Of a stretch of DNA of 24,177 nt, positions 7,120 through 15,100 are shown piece by piece (positions within the stretch are counted from its first letter, which is position 1; every line of letters starts with the position of its first letter). The position numbers were made by a program, and so were the translations under genes. The DNA lies in the NCBI GenBank assembly GCA_030746295.1, contig JASLMY010000045.1:1-24177 (forward strand). The letters run 5' to 3'. The notes under the pieces are model-generated. The model made no database searches. It had not been told where the DNA came from and saw nothing but the letters and a program-made list of their open reading frames with translations. Source of the DNA: Alphaproteobacteria bacterium (GTDB lineage Bacteria; Pseudomonadota; Alphaproteobacteria; GCA-2731375).

Positions 7120-8046
7120 CTATTCGGCGGCTTGGATCGTGCCGGCCTCGCCGTCGAGGACACCGCAGGCCCGCATCAGGCGCTCGAGCTCGGCCTTGTC
7201 CTCGGCCCCGAGCTCCCGGATCGGACGCCGGGGCGGCCCGGCCGGAATGCCCAAGAGCGGCAGCGCCGCATGGGCGACGCGGACATGGCTCTTCTGGCAC
7301 ATGAAGTCGAAGAGCGGGAATATCCGGTCGAAGAGCGCCCGAGCCCCGGCGACGTCCTTCTGCTCGACCGCCAGGTCGAAGAGCTCGACACACTCGGTCG
7401 GGCAGACATTGGTCATGCCCGAGAACCAACCGTCGGCACCGGCCATCAGGGACTGGAGCGTCAGCGATTCCCAGCCACAGAAGACGGTCATCTCGTCGTT
7501 GGTCAGGCGTCGAATCTCGGTGATCCGCGTCAGGTCGGAGGAGCTTTCCTTGATGTAGCGGATGTTGTCGATCTCGGCGAGGCGGGCGACCAGCGGCGGC
7601 TTCATGTCGATGCCGGTGGTCCAAGGGTTGTTGTAGAGACAGACCGGCACGTCGACCGCCGCCGCGACCGTCTCGTAGTGGGCGTAGACCTCGTCGTCGG
7701 TCAGCGGCCAGTAGGTGATCGGTACGACTAGGACGCCGTCGACGCCGGCATCCGCCGCCGCCTTAGCCAAACCCACGGTCTCCGCCGTCGTCATCGAGCC
7801 GACGCCGCAAAGCACCGGCACCCGGCCGTCGACTTGGGCGACGGCCACCTTGGCGGCAGCGAACCGCTCTTCCGAGGTGAAAGAGCCGTTGGCGCCCGTG
7901 CTGCCGAAAACCACGATGCCATGAACGCCATGGTCGATCTGATAGTCCGCCAGCTCCCGCAGACGGTCCTCGTCGATATACTCACCGTCGTTCTTGGTCG
8001 GGGTCGCGTTGAATGCGAAAACGCCTCTGAATCGTCTCGTCGCCAT
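7120..8046 (-). CDS. dihydrodipicolinate synthase (DapA) superfamily aldolase/lyase
   Basis: The 308-residue protein is a TIM-barrel class I aldolase/lyase of the DapA/N-acetylneuraminate lyase superfamily. K166 in RYIKESSSD is the Schiff-base Lys and Y138 in CLYNNPW is the conserved active-site Tyr. Y112 in PITYWPL fits the second tyrosine of the proton relay. The pyruvate-carboxylate motif, GTTGE in true DapA, reads GSTGANG here (48-54), so it keeps a hydroxyl pair but lacks the Glu. This makes lysine biosynthesis unlikely and points to catabolism of another 2-oxo acid or sugar acid. The start at 8046 follows AAGGAGAAC, a strong ribosome-binding site. It is upstream of, and probably in one operon with, the glutamine amidotransferase gene. 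The substrate is not predictable. Confidence 0.88.
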   Translation of the reverse strand: MATRRFRGVFAFNATPTKNDGEYIDEDRLRELADYQIDHGVHGIVVFGSTGANGSFTSEERFAAAKVAVAQVDGRVPVLCGVGSMTTAETVGLAKAAADAGVDGVLVVPITYWPLTDDEVYAHYETVAAAVDVPVCLYNNPWTTGIDMKPPLVARLAEIDNIRYIKESSSDLTRITEIRRLTNDEMTVFCGWESLTLQSLMAGADGWFSGMTNVCPTECVELFDLAVEQKDVAGARALFDRIFPLFDFMCQKSHVRVAHAALPLLGIPAGPPRRPIRELGAEDKAELERLMRACGVLDGEAGTIQAAE

Positions 8047-8208
8047 TCCAGTTCTCCTTGCTGCCGGCGACCTCGCCCATCGGGCCGCAGACGTGGTGGC
8101 AAGCGTTCCCTGGTCCGGTTCGAAACCGCGCGGCCGCTGATCCCCATGCGTCGGCTTCGACGCCATGATGTCACCAATCATCGCATCGGTCGAGCGGCGG
8201 CCGGCGCC

Positions 8209-9177
8209 TCAATACCAAAGCCCGGACCGGCGCCAGCGTGGCCGCGCCTCGACCGGGCGCAGAGCCGAGGGCAGCGCCACGACTTCCGCCGGCCGCAAAC
8301 CCTCCGGCCGTTCCTTCGCCCGCAACGACAAGAGACGCTCGACGCGGTCCTCGGTCTTGGGGTGCGAGCGCAGGATCGAAGGGTCGGGGACGCGTCGGCC
8401 CGGCAGGAAGATGCGCTCCCAGGCGCCGGCGTGGCGCTGCTCCAACTTGGCCAGCGCCCGGGCAAGGCCGACCGGATCGCCGGTCAGGCCGGCGGCGTCG
8501 AGGTCGGCATCGAACTCGCGCGCCCGCGACAGCGCCAACTGCAACAGGCTCGCCACCGTCGGCGCCAGAATCAGGACCGCCGAGGCTAGGACCGGGGCGA
8601 AGCTGCCCTCGATGAACAGCATCGGCAGGCTGAAGAACAGCGAGATGATGCCGAAATAGGAGAGGAAGCTGGTCAGCCGGCTGATGCCGTCGGCCAGGTT
8701 CATCACCCACAGGTCGTTGTTCTCGATGTGGCTGATCTCGTGCGCCAGGACGCCAGCCAGCTCGCGCAGCGTCAGGACCCGAAACAAGCCGTCGGTGACC
8801 GCGATGGCAGCGTCGCTTCTGCCGCCGATGGTGAAGGCGTTGACCGTGGCGCTGGGCAAGTAATAGAGCCGGGGCGGCGCCGCGAGGCCGGCCCGTCGGG
8901 CGAGGCCCTGCAGCAGCTCGTAGCCGGCCGGAAACTCCGTCGGATGCAAGGGACGCGCCCGGTAGAGACGCAGTAGCACGCGCGGCGAGATCCGGGGCGA
9001 GACGACGGCCATCAGGGCCCAGATCAGAAGCAACCAGACCGCGACCACGGGCCCGAGGGCGAGCCAACTGGTGAGGCTCAGCAGGCCAACGATACCGATC
9101 AGCAGCAACGCCGAATGCAGCAGGTTGCGCCGCTTGTGGCGCCGACGTGCGGTGTCGTCCAATAGGTGGCTGATCAT
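8209..9177 (-). CDS. M48-family membrane metalloprotease (HtpX-like)
   Basis: The 322-residue protein has two N-terminal membrane helices (about residues 19-36 and 42-60) and the zinc motif HEISH (146-150). A second hydrophobic region follows at about 165-215, and the third zinc ligand E221 lies in EFDADLDAAG. This order matches HtpX-type inner-membrane proteases that degrade damaged membrane proteins. The C-terminal SHPKTEDRVERL motif (271-282) is also typical. The start at 9177 is preceded by GGGAG nine bases away. It lies 61 bases downstream of the GGDEF-EAL gene and 162 bases upstream of the DapA-like gene on the same strand. Because HtpX paralogs are common, I do not assign a symbol. Confidence 0.88.
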   Translation of the reverse strand: MISHLLDDTARRRHKRRNLLHSALLLIGIVGLLSLTSWLALGPVVAVWLLLIWALMAVVSPRISPRVLLRLYRARPLHPTEFPAGYELLQGLARRAGLAAPPRLYYLPSATVNAFTIGGRSDAAIAVTDGLFRVLTLRELAGVLAHEISHIENNDLWVMNLADGISRLTSFLSYFGIISLFFSLPMLFIEGSFAPVLASAVLILAPTVASLLQLALSRAREFDADLDAAGLTGDPVGLARALAKLEQRHAGAWERIFLPGRRVPDPSILRSHPKTEDRVERLLSLRAKERPEGLRPAEVVALPSALRPVEARPRWRRSGLWY

Positions 9178-9238
9178 CGAGCGGCGCTCCCACGCCGATC
9201 CCCACCCGGGGGACCATACGCCATCGTCCAGCCGCCGC

Positions 9239-11869
9239 TCAGCCACCTCTTTCAGCCAGGTGCCGAGTGATCTCCCCGACCGGCATCGGCTGTCCGAAAC
9301 GGTAGCCCTGCAACGTGTCGCAGCCTTCCTCGCGTAGCAGGTCGAGCTGGCTCTGATTCTCGACGCCCTCGGCGGTGACCTTGAGGTTGAGGGCTCGGGC
9401 CATACGGATGATCGCTCTGACGATGGCGACGTCGTCGGCATCATCTGGGATGTCTCGAACGAAAGTCTGATCGATCTTCACCGTGTTGATCGGAAAGCGC
9501 TTCAAATAGCTGAGCGAGGAATAGCCGGTACCAAAATCGTCGAGCAGCACTTCGATGCCACGCTTGCGCAACTCGGTAATCATCGCCAGGCCGGCCTCGA
9601 AATTGCTCATCAGGATGTTCTCAGTGATCTCGATATGCAGCAGACCAGGATCAAGATTGGGCTCCGCCAAGACTTGCTCCACCGTGGCGACGACGTCCTG
9701 GTGCAGGATCTGCGCCACCGAGACGTTGACGGAGACGGGAACCGACGGATAGCCGGCGTCTTGCCAGGCCTTCGCCTGCGCACAAGCATTGCGAAGAACC
9801 CAGTCCCCGATCGGAATGATGAGATTTGTCTGCTCCGCAATGGGTATGAACTCGGCCGGCGAGACCCCGCCACGCTCGGGGTGGGTCCAGCGGACGAGGG
9901 ATTCGACGCCGATGATTCGCTCGCTCTCGGCATCGACGAGCGGCTGGTAGCTGAGCCACAACTCGTCCTGATCGACGGCGCGGCGAAGGTCTTGCTCCAA
10001 GGACTTTCGGGCCAAGACCTCGGCATCCATCTGAGGGATGTAGAAGTTGTACTTCCGCACCTTTTGCGTCTTCGATCTATTGAGAGCGAGGCCGGCGCTT
10101 CGCAGTAGGCCTTCCGCTTCCTCGCCGTCTTCCGGGAACATCGAGATGCCGACGCTGGCGGTGAGGAAGATGCGGTTGCTCTCGACCTGTAGGGGCTCCG
10201 CTATGATCTGCAGCACGCGTTCGGCCGCGCTGGCGGCATCGTCCGGCCTGTCGATGTCGGAGAGGATGATCGTGAACTCGTCGCCGGCAAGTCGCGAGAG
10301 TGCCTCGCGTGTGTCACGGCCCAGAGTATCGCCCGCGCGCATGTGATCCCTGAGCCGGTCCGCGATCGCTTGCAAGACCGTGTCGCCCGTCTGCTGGTCC
10401 AAGGTCTCGTTGATGCTCCTGAAATCGTCAATGTCGATATAGAGGAGCGCCAGCCGCCGTTCCGCGCGCCGTGCCGTACCCACCGCATGCGACAGCATCT
10501 GGCGGAAGAGCTCGCGATTGGGCAGCCCGGTCAGTACGTCATTGTGTGCCAGGAACTCGATCTGCTCCTGCTGGTGGCGCCGCTCGGTGATGTCTTCTTC
10601 CGTTACCAGGACTCGTCCCCAATCCGTCACGTGGGCGGTCGGTATCTGGACCTGCTTGCGGACGATGATCTGGCGACCATCGACGGTACTGTCCTCATGC
10701 TCGATGGTGGTGCGTCTGGCCCCTTGTCGGAGATCGGCGACGATGGCCGCGAGGACATCGCTGGCCGGATCGTTGGCGGTAGCCGTCATCCGATTGATGC
10801 AGGAAACCTTGTCACGCGTGCCCTGAATGTCGAGGGCGGCACGATTGACGTCCAGAACCCGCACTGTCGGCCTTCGGTCGGCCAGGGAATCGACTTGGAT
10901 CCGAGAATCGACGTCGCTAGCGCCGTCGTCCAGCGCCTTCTTGAGCTCGGACCAGTCCTCTTCCCGAATTGACGTTGGCGATTCCTCGAAGAGGTTGCGG
11001 TATCGCGCCTCGCTCTCCTCCAGCGCGCGTTGGCCCCGGCGAAGGATCTCGGCCTCCCGACGCGCCGCGCGCCCGCGTTCCACCTCGCTCGTCAACCGCA
11101 AGGCCCGACGTATGTAGACCCAGACGAGGCCGATCATGACCATCCAGACGAGTCCGGCCACACCCGTCAAATGGCGCTGACTCTCGCGCCCGGGCCGGTC
11201 CGGCAGCCAGGACAGGTTGCCGAGAATGCCCCCGTCCGCATCCCTGAGAGGAAGGGTTGCCCAGTCCTCATCGGGAGACTGCGTCGCCAGGCGCAGTTCG
11301 GGCAGGAAATATCGTTCCGACATTCGCGCGAGGGTCGGTCCATCCAAGGCACTGCCGGAAATCACATATGCCGAGGTTCCCGCCGCACTGCCGGCATCGG
11401 TCTCGACTCTGCGGGCGGCAACCACATGGGGAACGTTCCCGAGGGCGACCAAACCCGAAGCGCTGTCGCCTGCCACCGTCCGCGCCAGAAGCGTGGCCGC
11501 GGTCGCGACCAGCTCGTCCGGCTTGACGCCCGCCGGCGGGCGGCCGTAGAGCACGCGCCCCGATTCGTCGACCACCGTGACCTCCACCAACGCACGGTGG
11601 CCTGCGTCTGCGGGCTTCCCCTCGGTGTCCAACAGTATCGCCCAGGCGGCATCGGTGACGAGCGTGCGTTCGACCTTCTCGTTATCGAGCGCGGTGGTCG
11701 TGAGTTGAACCGACCGCTCCACCGCGCGATCGTCCTGCACCCGGGTCGCGACCATGATGACCGCCATAATGACGAGTGCGCTCATAACCATGAGAAGAAA
11801 GACAGGTCCCGTCAGCCCTCCAGCCGGGCGGGCTTGAAATGCTGGCACGTCCATACTGGATGTCGTCAT
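9239..11869 (-). CDS. membrane GGDEF-EAL protein with periplasmic sensor and PAS domains
   Basis: The 876-residue protein has a membrane helix at about 21-42, a periplasmic sensor-like region at 43-235, and a second helix at 236-254. A short coiled linker follows, then a PAS-like domain (about 285-430), GGDEF (436-605) and EAL (620-870). The GGDEF half looks degenerate. The signature is AGDEF (528-532), SAGLALNRSK replaces the usual ADxAMYxAK, and no RxxD inhibitory site sits at the expected place. The EAL half keeps the key residues: E656 (in ESL), N715, E747, D777-D778 (DDFGTGYSSL), K798, E834 and Q860. I infer a c-di-GMP phosphodiesterase controlled by an external signal. GGGAGG lies nine bases before the start. 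It is divergent from the 59-residue membrane protein gene. Confidence 0.92.
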   Translation of the reverse strand: MTTSSMDVPAFQARPAGGLTGPVFLLMVMSALVIMAVIMVATRVQDDRAVERSVQLTTTALDNEKVERTLVTDAAWAILLDTEGKPADAGHRALVEVTVVDESGRVLYGRPPAGVKPDELVATAATLLARTVAGDSASGLVALGNVPHVVAARRVETDAGSAAGTSAYVISGSALDGPTLARMSERYFLPELRLATQSPDEDWATLPLRDADGGILGNLSWLPDRPGRESQRHLTGVAGLVWMVMIGLVWVYIRRALRLTSEVERGRAARREAEILRRGQRALEESEARYRNLFEESPTSIREEDWSELKKALDDGASDVDSRIQVDSLADRRPTVRVLDVNRAALDIQGTRDKVSCINRMTATANDPASDVLAAIVADLRQGARRTTIEHEDSTVDGRQIIVRKQVQIPTAHVTDWGRVLVTEEDITERRHQQEQIEFLAHNDVLTGLPNRELFRQMLSHAVGTARRAERRLALLYIDIDDFRSINETLDQQTGDTVLQAIADRLRDHMRAGDTLGRDTREALSRLAGDEFTIILSDIDRPDDAASAAERVLQIIAEPLQVESNRIFLTASVGISMFPEDGEEAEGLLRSAGLALNRSKTQKVRKYNFYIPQMDAEVLARKSLEQDLRRAVDQDELWLSYQPLVDAESERIIGVESLVRWTHPERGGVSPAEFIPIAEQTNLIIPIGDWVLRNACAQAKAWQDAGYPSVPVSVNVSVAQILHQDVVATVEQVLAEPNLDPGLLHIEITENILMSNFEAGLAMITELRKRGIEVLLDDFGTGYSSLSYLKRFPINTVKIDQTFVRDIPDDADDVAIVRAIIRMARALNLKVTAEGVENQSQLDLLREEGCDTLQGYRFGQPMPVGEITRHLAERGG

Positions 11870-12261
11870 CGATCAAGACCTCCCGACCGCCCATACTGCC
11901 ACCGGCACACCGCGAATCGCGTTGGACTTGCCGAGTATATGGCGAAGACAATACCGCTCCACGCGATAAGCGCCCGAACGCGACGCTGTAGTCGAGCTCT
12001 CGTCATCAGATCGAAGACTATCTCGCCGGTATCAGCAGCGACGAGAACCGCGTTTCCTGTCGGACCGCGCGGTGTTCATCGGAGTGCCGAGAGTTCTTTT
12101 CCGAGCTTCACTGGTGCGTTATTCTGCCTACGAGAGCCGTGGAGGACAAAGTGCATGGGCGACGCCGCAGCGGTAGCATAGGTGGCGCCTGCTAGAGCCC
12201 TGACCGGACGCCGCCATTGTAGGGCGTTTGCGGTGCATTGCGTTATACATGAGGTGCCGTC
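11870..12261. other. 392-base intergenic region between divergent genes
   Basis: This is the only gene-poor stretch longer than 300 bases. It must hold the promoters of the GGDEF-EAL gene (-) and of the small membrane protein gene (+). It is visibly less G/C-rich than its flanks, especially 11930-12140. Reading both strands I see no convincing coding sequence, tRNA or riboswitch. A good Shine-Dalgarno (GGAGG, 12141-12145) precedes two overlapping mini-ORFs: GTG at 12151-12195 (14 codons plus stop) and ATG at 12155-12181 (8 codons plus stop). No sigma-70 promoter stands out. The TATACA at 12244 lies too close to the 12262 start to be a likely -10. Confidence 0.5.
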
Positions 12262-12441
12262 ATGGACAGCAAGACGAAATGGCTGATCGCCGGCTTTGTC
12301 TACATGCTCGGCGTCATGGGTACGTTCTTTGTGACAGTCGGCAAGGTTCGTCAGACCACATACTCCGACGTCGACGCGGTCGGCGAAGCCGCGCTCAGGG
12401 CGGCGGTTTGGCCGGTCGAGCTCATAAAAATGGTTCTCTGA
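12262..12441 (+). CDS. small single-pass membrane protein, 59 residues
   Basis: ATG at 12262 is preceded by GAGGT at a six-base distance and opens a 59-codon frame ending in TGA at 12439-12441. Residues 8-27 (LIAGFVYMLGVMGTFFVTVG) form one clear membrane helix, after a short charged start (MDSKTKW). The tail is partly charged (KVRQTTYSDVDAVGE) and ends in an amphipathic stretch (RAAVWPVELIKMVL). I do not recognise a family. The gene ends 56 bases before the first acyl-CoA dehydrogenase and might share its transcript, or belong functionally with the divergent GGDEF-EAL protein. The ribosome-binding site, helix and codon use favour a real gene. Confidence 0.6.
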   Translation: MDSKTKWLIAGFVYMLGVMGTFFVTVGKVRQTTYSDVDAVGEAALRAAVWPVELIKMVL

Positions 12442-12497
12442 GCCAACACCGCCGCGCCGCGTGTATCCGCATTGCCCAGACCGCCCGGGAGGACGTC

Positions 12498-13631
12498 GTG
12501 ACGCGGTTCAGCTTCACCGAGGAGCAGCAGGAGTTCCGCTCCCAGCTCCGACGCTTCATGCAGGACAAGTCTCCGGCCACCGAAGTCCGGCGCCTGATGG
12601 AGACCGACGATGGCTGGGACCGGGAGGTCTGGCATCAGCTCTCGGGCGAGCTGGGGCTGACGGCGATCCACATCCCCGAGGACTATGGCGGCCAGGGCTT
12701 CGGCTTCGTCGAGCTGGCCTTGGCGGTCGAGGAAATGGGGCGCTCGTTGCTCTGTGCGCCGTACTTTTCCTCGACGGTGCTGGCAGCCAGCGCGATCCTG
12801 AACGCCGGCAGCGAAGAGCAGAAGCGAGCGCTCCTGCCCGCCATCGCCGCCGGCGAGACGGTGGCGACGCTCGCCTTCACGGAAGACAACGGCCGCTGGG
12901 ACAGCGCCGGGGTCGGGTTGACGGCGACGGCCTCGGACAACGCCTTTCGTCTGAACGGTGCCAAGAGCTTCGTCCTCGATGGACACACCGCCGATCTGAT
13001 CGTGGTCTTGGCCCGCGCGCCCGGCACTACGGGCGACGAGGGGCTTTCCTTCTTCACCTTGGCCGGAGACGCCGACGGCCTGGAGCGGCAAGCGCTGCAG
13101 ACGGTCGATATGACCCGCAAGCAAGCCCGCCTCGAGTTCCAAGACGTGCCGGCCGAGCTTCTGGGTGAGGAAGGCGGGGCGGCGGCACCGCTTGCCAAGA
13201 CCTTGAACCAGGCGGCGGTCTGTCTCGCCAACGAGATGGTGGGCGGGGCCGAGTGGTTGCGTGAGTCGGCGGTCGACTACTCGCTGATGCGGATGCAGTT
13301 CGGCCGTGCCATCGGCTCGTTTCAGTCGATGAAGCACAAGGCGGCCGACATGCTGCTGGACGTCGAGCTGGCAAAGTCCGCCGCCTACTATGCCGCCGCC
13401 GCCGCGGCCGAGGACGACGACGACTTGCCCGCGCTCGCCTCGCTGGCCAAGGCCGCCGCCTCCGAGGTCTACATGCGGACGGCCATTCACACCATTCAGA
13501 TCCACGGCGGCATCGGCTTCACCTGGGACAACGACACCCACCTCTGGTTCAAGCGGGCCAAGAGCTCGGAAGTGTTTCTGGGCGACCCGAGCTACCACCG
13601 CGAGCTGCTGATGCAGCGCTGGGACGTCTGA
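12498..13631 (+). CDS. acyl-CoA dehydrogenase family protein (alpha-type partner)
   Basis: The 377-residue flavoprotein has the acyl-CoA dehydrogenase layout. An N-terminal helical domain (1-115) contains GLTAIHIPEDYGGQGFG. The middle beta domain (about 120-225) contains LAFTEDN and the strand LNGAKSFVLDG. The C-terminal helical domain (about 235-377) has RMQFGRAIGSFQSMKH and QIHGGIGFTWDNDTHLWFKRA. Start GTG at 12498 follows GGGAGGA and begins the conserved F-T-E-E-Q-Q-E-F-R segment. In many relatives the last motif reads FTWEHD, whereas here it is FTWDND, so D344 stands where Glu is common. The gene is 18 bases upstream of a second acyl-CoA dehydrogenase, an arrangement typical of hetero-oligomeric enzymes acting on steroid side chains or other bulky acyl-CoAs. 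Confidence 0.9.
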   Translation: MTRFSFTEEQQEFRSQLRRFMQDKSPATEVRRLMETDDGWDREVWHQLSGELGLTAIHIPEDYGGQGFGFVELALAVEEMGRSLLCAPYFSSTVLAASAILNAGSEEQKRALLPAIAAGETVATLAFTEDNGRWDSAGVGLTATASDNAFRLNGAKSFVLDGHTADLIVVLARAPGTTGDEGLSFFTLAGDADGLERQALQTVDMTRKQARLEFQDVPAELLGEEGGAAAPLAKTLNQAAVCLANEMVGGAEWLRESAVDYSLMRMQFGRAIGSFQSMKHKAADMLLDVELAKSAAYYAAAAAAEDDDDLPALASLAKAAASEVYMRTAIHTIQIHGGIGFTWDNDTHLWFKRAKSSEVFLGDPSYHRELLMQRWDV

Positions 13632-13649
13632 GAGAGGGAGGCCCCGAAG

Positions 13650-14906
13650 ATGGCCGAGCCGACCGAAACCGCCGTTCGAGCCGAAGTCAGGGCCTGGCTG
13701 GAAGCCAATTGGAGCCCGGACCAAAGCCTCGTCGCTTGGCGCAACCGGCTCGCCGACTCGGGCTGGGGCATGCCGACCTGGCCCGCGGAATGGTTCGGCA
13801 AGGGCTTTTCCGCCGCACTGGCAACGGTCGTCGAGGAGGAGTTCCAGCGTATCGGCGCCGTCGGCGTCGCTCGGGCGGGCATCCGTATCCTCGCCGCCCA
13901 GACCCTGCTCGCGCACGGCAGCCGGATGCACAAGGAGAAGTTCCTGCGCCGCATCCTGACCGGCGAGGATACTTGGTGCCAGCTCTTCAGCGAGCCCGGC
14001 AGCGGCTCGGACCTGGCGGGGGCGACGACCCGCGCCGAGCTCGTCGACGGCAAGTGGGTCGTCAACGGCCAGAAGGTCTGGACCACCAGCGCCCACCACG
14101 CCCAATACGGCCTGCTGTTGGCCCGCACCGACTGGGACCTGCCCAAACACCAGGGCCTCACCTACTTCGTCCTCGACATGGAGCAGCCCGGCGTCGAGGT
14201 CCACCAGCTGCGTCAGATGAACGGCCACGCCTCGTTCAATCAGGTCTTCTTCACCGACGCGGTGATCGAGCCCGAATTCATGGTCGGCGATCTCGGCGAC
14301 GGCTGGCAGGTGGCGACCACCACGCTGATGCACGAGCGCCGCCTGGCGGACGCGCTACGCACTTGGGCGCAGGCCACCGACCGGGAGGGGCGGATCTACG
14401 ACGAGGAGCGGGCCGAGACCGCCACGGTGATGGAGCCCTACAAGTGGTACCCGCAGCGGGCCGGCCGGGTCGACCTGGTGGTGGCCCGCGCCAAGGAGAC
14501 CGGCCGCAACACCGATCCGACCGTGCGCCAGGAGATCGCCAAGCTGCTGACCATGGCGAAGGCGGCCGAATGGACCGCGCGACGGGCGCGGGAGGCGCAA
14601 CAGCTCGGCCGGCCGCAGGGGCCGGAAGGCTCGCTCGGCAAGCTCGCCGCCAGCAACGTCGCCCGTGCCGCGGCAGAGGTCCACACGCTGATTTCCGGGG
14701 CCGACGCCATGCTCACCGGCGAGGACGGCGCCCAGGACGGCTTGATCGCCGAGATTCTGGTCTCCGTACCGGCAACCTCGATCGCCGGCGGCACCGACGA
14801 GATCCAACGCAACATCATCTCCGAGCGGGTCCTAGAGATGCCGAAGGAGCCCCGCTTCGATACCGACCGCCCGTTCCGCGACGTGCCCAAGAACACCGCC
14901 TCCTAA
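13650..14906 (+). CDS. acyl-CoA dehydrogenase family protein (beta-type partner)
   Basis: The 418-residue protein carries the complete family signatures. They are GWGMPTWPAEWFG near the start, the FAD-contact motif LFSEPGSGSDLAG (112-124), NGQKVWTT (139-146), and AGGTDEIQRNIISERVL near the end. It belongs to the larger FadE-like group that introduces a trans-2 double bond into acyl-CoA and passes electrons to ETF. GGGAGG sits upstream of the ATG at 13650, and the gene begins 18 bases after the preceding acyl-CoA dehydrogenase stop. The pair is probably translated together and may form an alpha2beta2 complex, as described for several mycobacterial and proteobacterial FadE pairs. The actual acyl-CoA substrate is unknown. 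Confidence 0.92.
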   Translation: MAEPTETAVRAEVRAWLEANWSPDQSLVAWRNRLADSGWGMPTWPAEWFGKGFSAALATVVEEEFQRIGAVGVARAGIRILAAQTLLAHGSRMHKEKFLRRILTGEDTWCQLFSEPGSGSDLAGATTRAELVDGKWVVNGQKVWTTSAHHAQYGLLLARTDWDLPKHQGLTYFVLDMEQPGVEVHQLRQMNGHASFNQVFFTDAVIEPEFMVGDLGDGWQVATTTLMHERRLADALRTWAQATDREGRIYDEERAETATVMEPYKWYPQRAGRVDLVVARAKETGRNTDPTVRQEIAKLLTMAKAAEWTARRAREAQQLGRPQGPEGSLGKLAASNVARAAAEVHTLISGADAMLTGEDGAQDGLIAEILVSVPATSIAGGTDEIQRNIISERVLEMPKEPRFDTDRPFRDVPKNTAS

Positions 14907-14976
14907 GCGCCGACGGCAACCGCATCGCGGCAATCGGATGGGGACCGGAGCGAGCCGCCGACCGACCGCAAAGCTG

Positions 14977-15005
14977 TTGCACCCACTCCGGCTAGATGGT
15001 GTCAT
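14977..15005 (+). promoter_or_regulatory. possible sigma-70-like promoter for the ABC importer operon
   Basis: TTGCAC (14977-14982) and TGTCAT (15000-15005) are separated by 17 bases, in the 194-base gap upstream of the binding-protein gene. The matches to TTGACA and TATAAT are three and four of six, so this is weak evidence. The gap otherwise shows no clear terminator or operator. Confidence 0.2.
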
Positions 15006-15100
15006 TCAGGAGCCAAAGCGCCTGCGACGCGTCGGCCTCGCACGAGGAGCGCGTGGAACCGCGGGCAAGAACGAGGGGCATGAAACCATGGGAGGAAGAG

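Noticed and set aside
7120..8046. Biosynthetic dihydrodipicolinate synthase (lysine pathway)
   Set aside because: The GTTGE motif is GSTGANG, and no other lysine or cell-wall genes are nearby.
11030..12181. Plus-strand open frame of 383 codons running into the 392-base gap
   Set aside because: Most of it is antisense to the sensor domain of the GGDEF-EAL gene; the tail in the gap has no ribosome-binding site and no plausible fold.
12351..14333. Minus-strand open frame of 660 codons opposite the acyl-CoA dehydrogenases
   Set aside because: It is the antisense shadow of two well-supported genes and shows no recognisable domain or ribosome-binding site.
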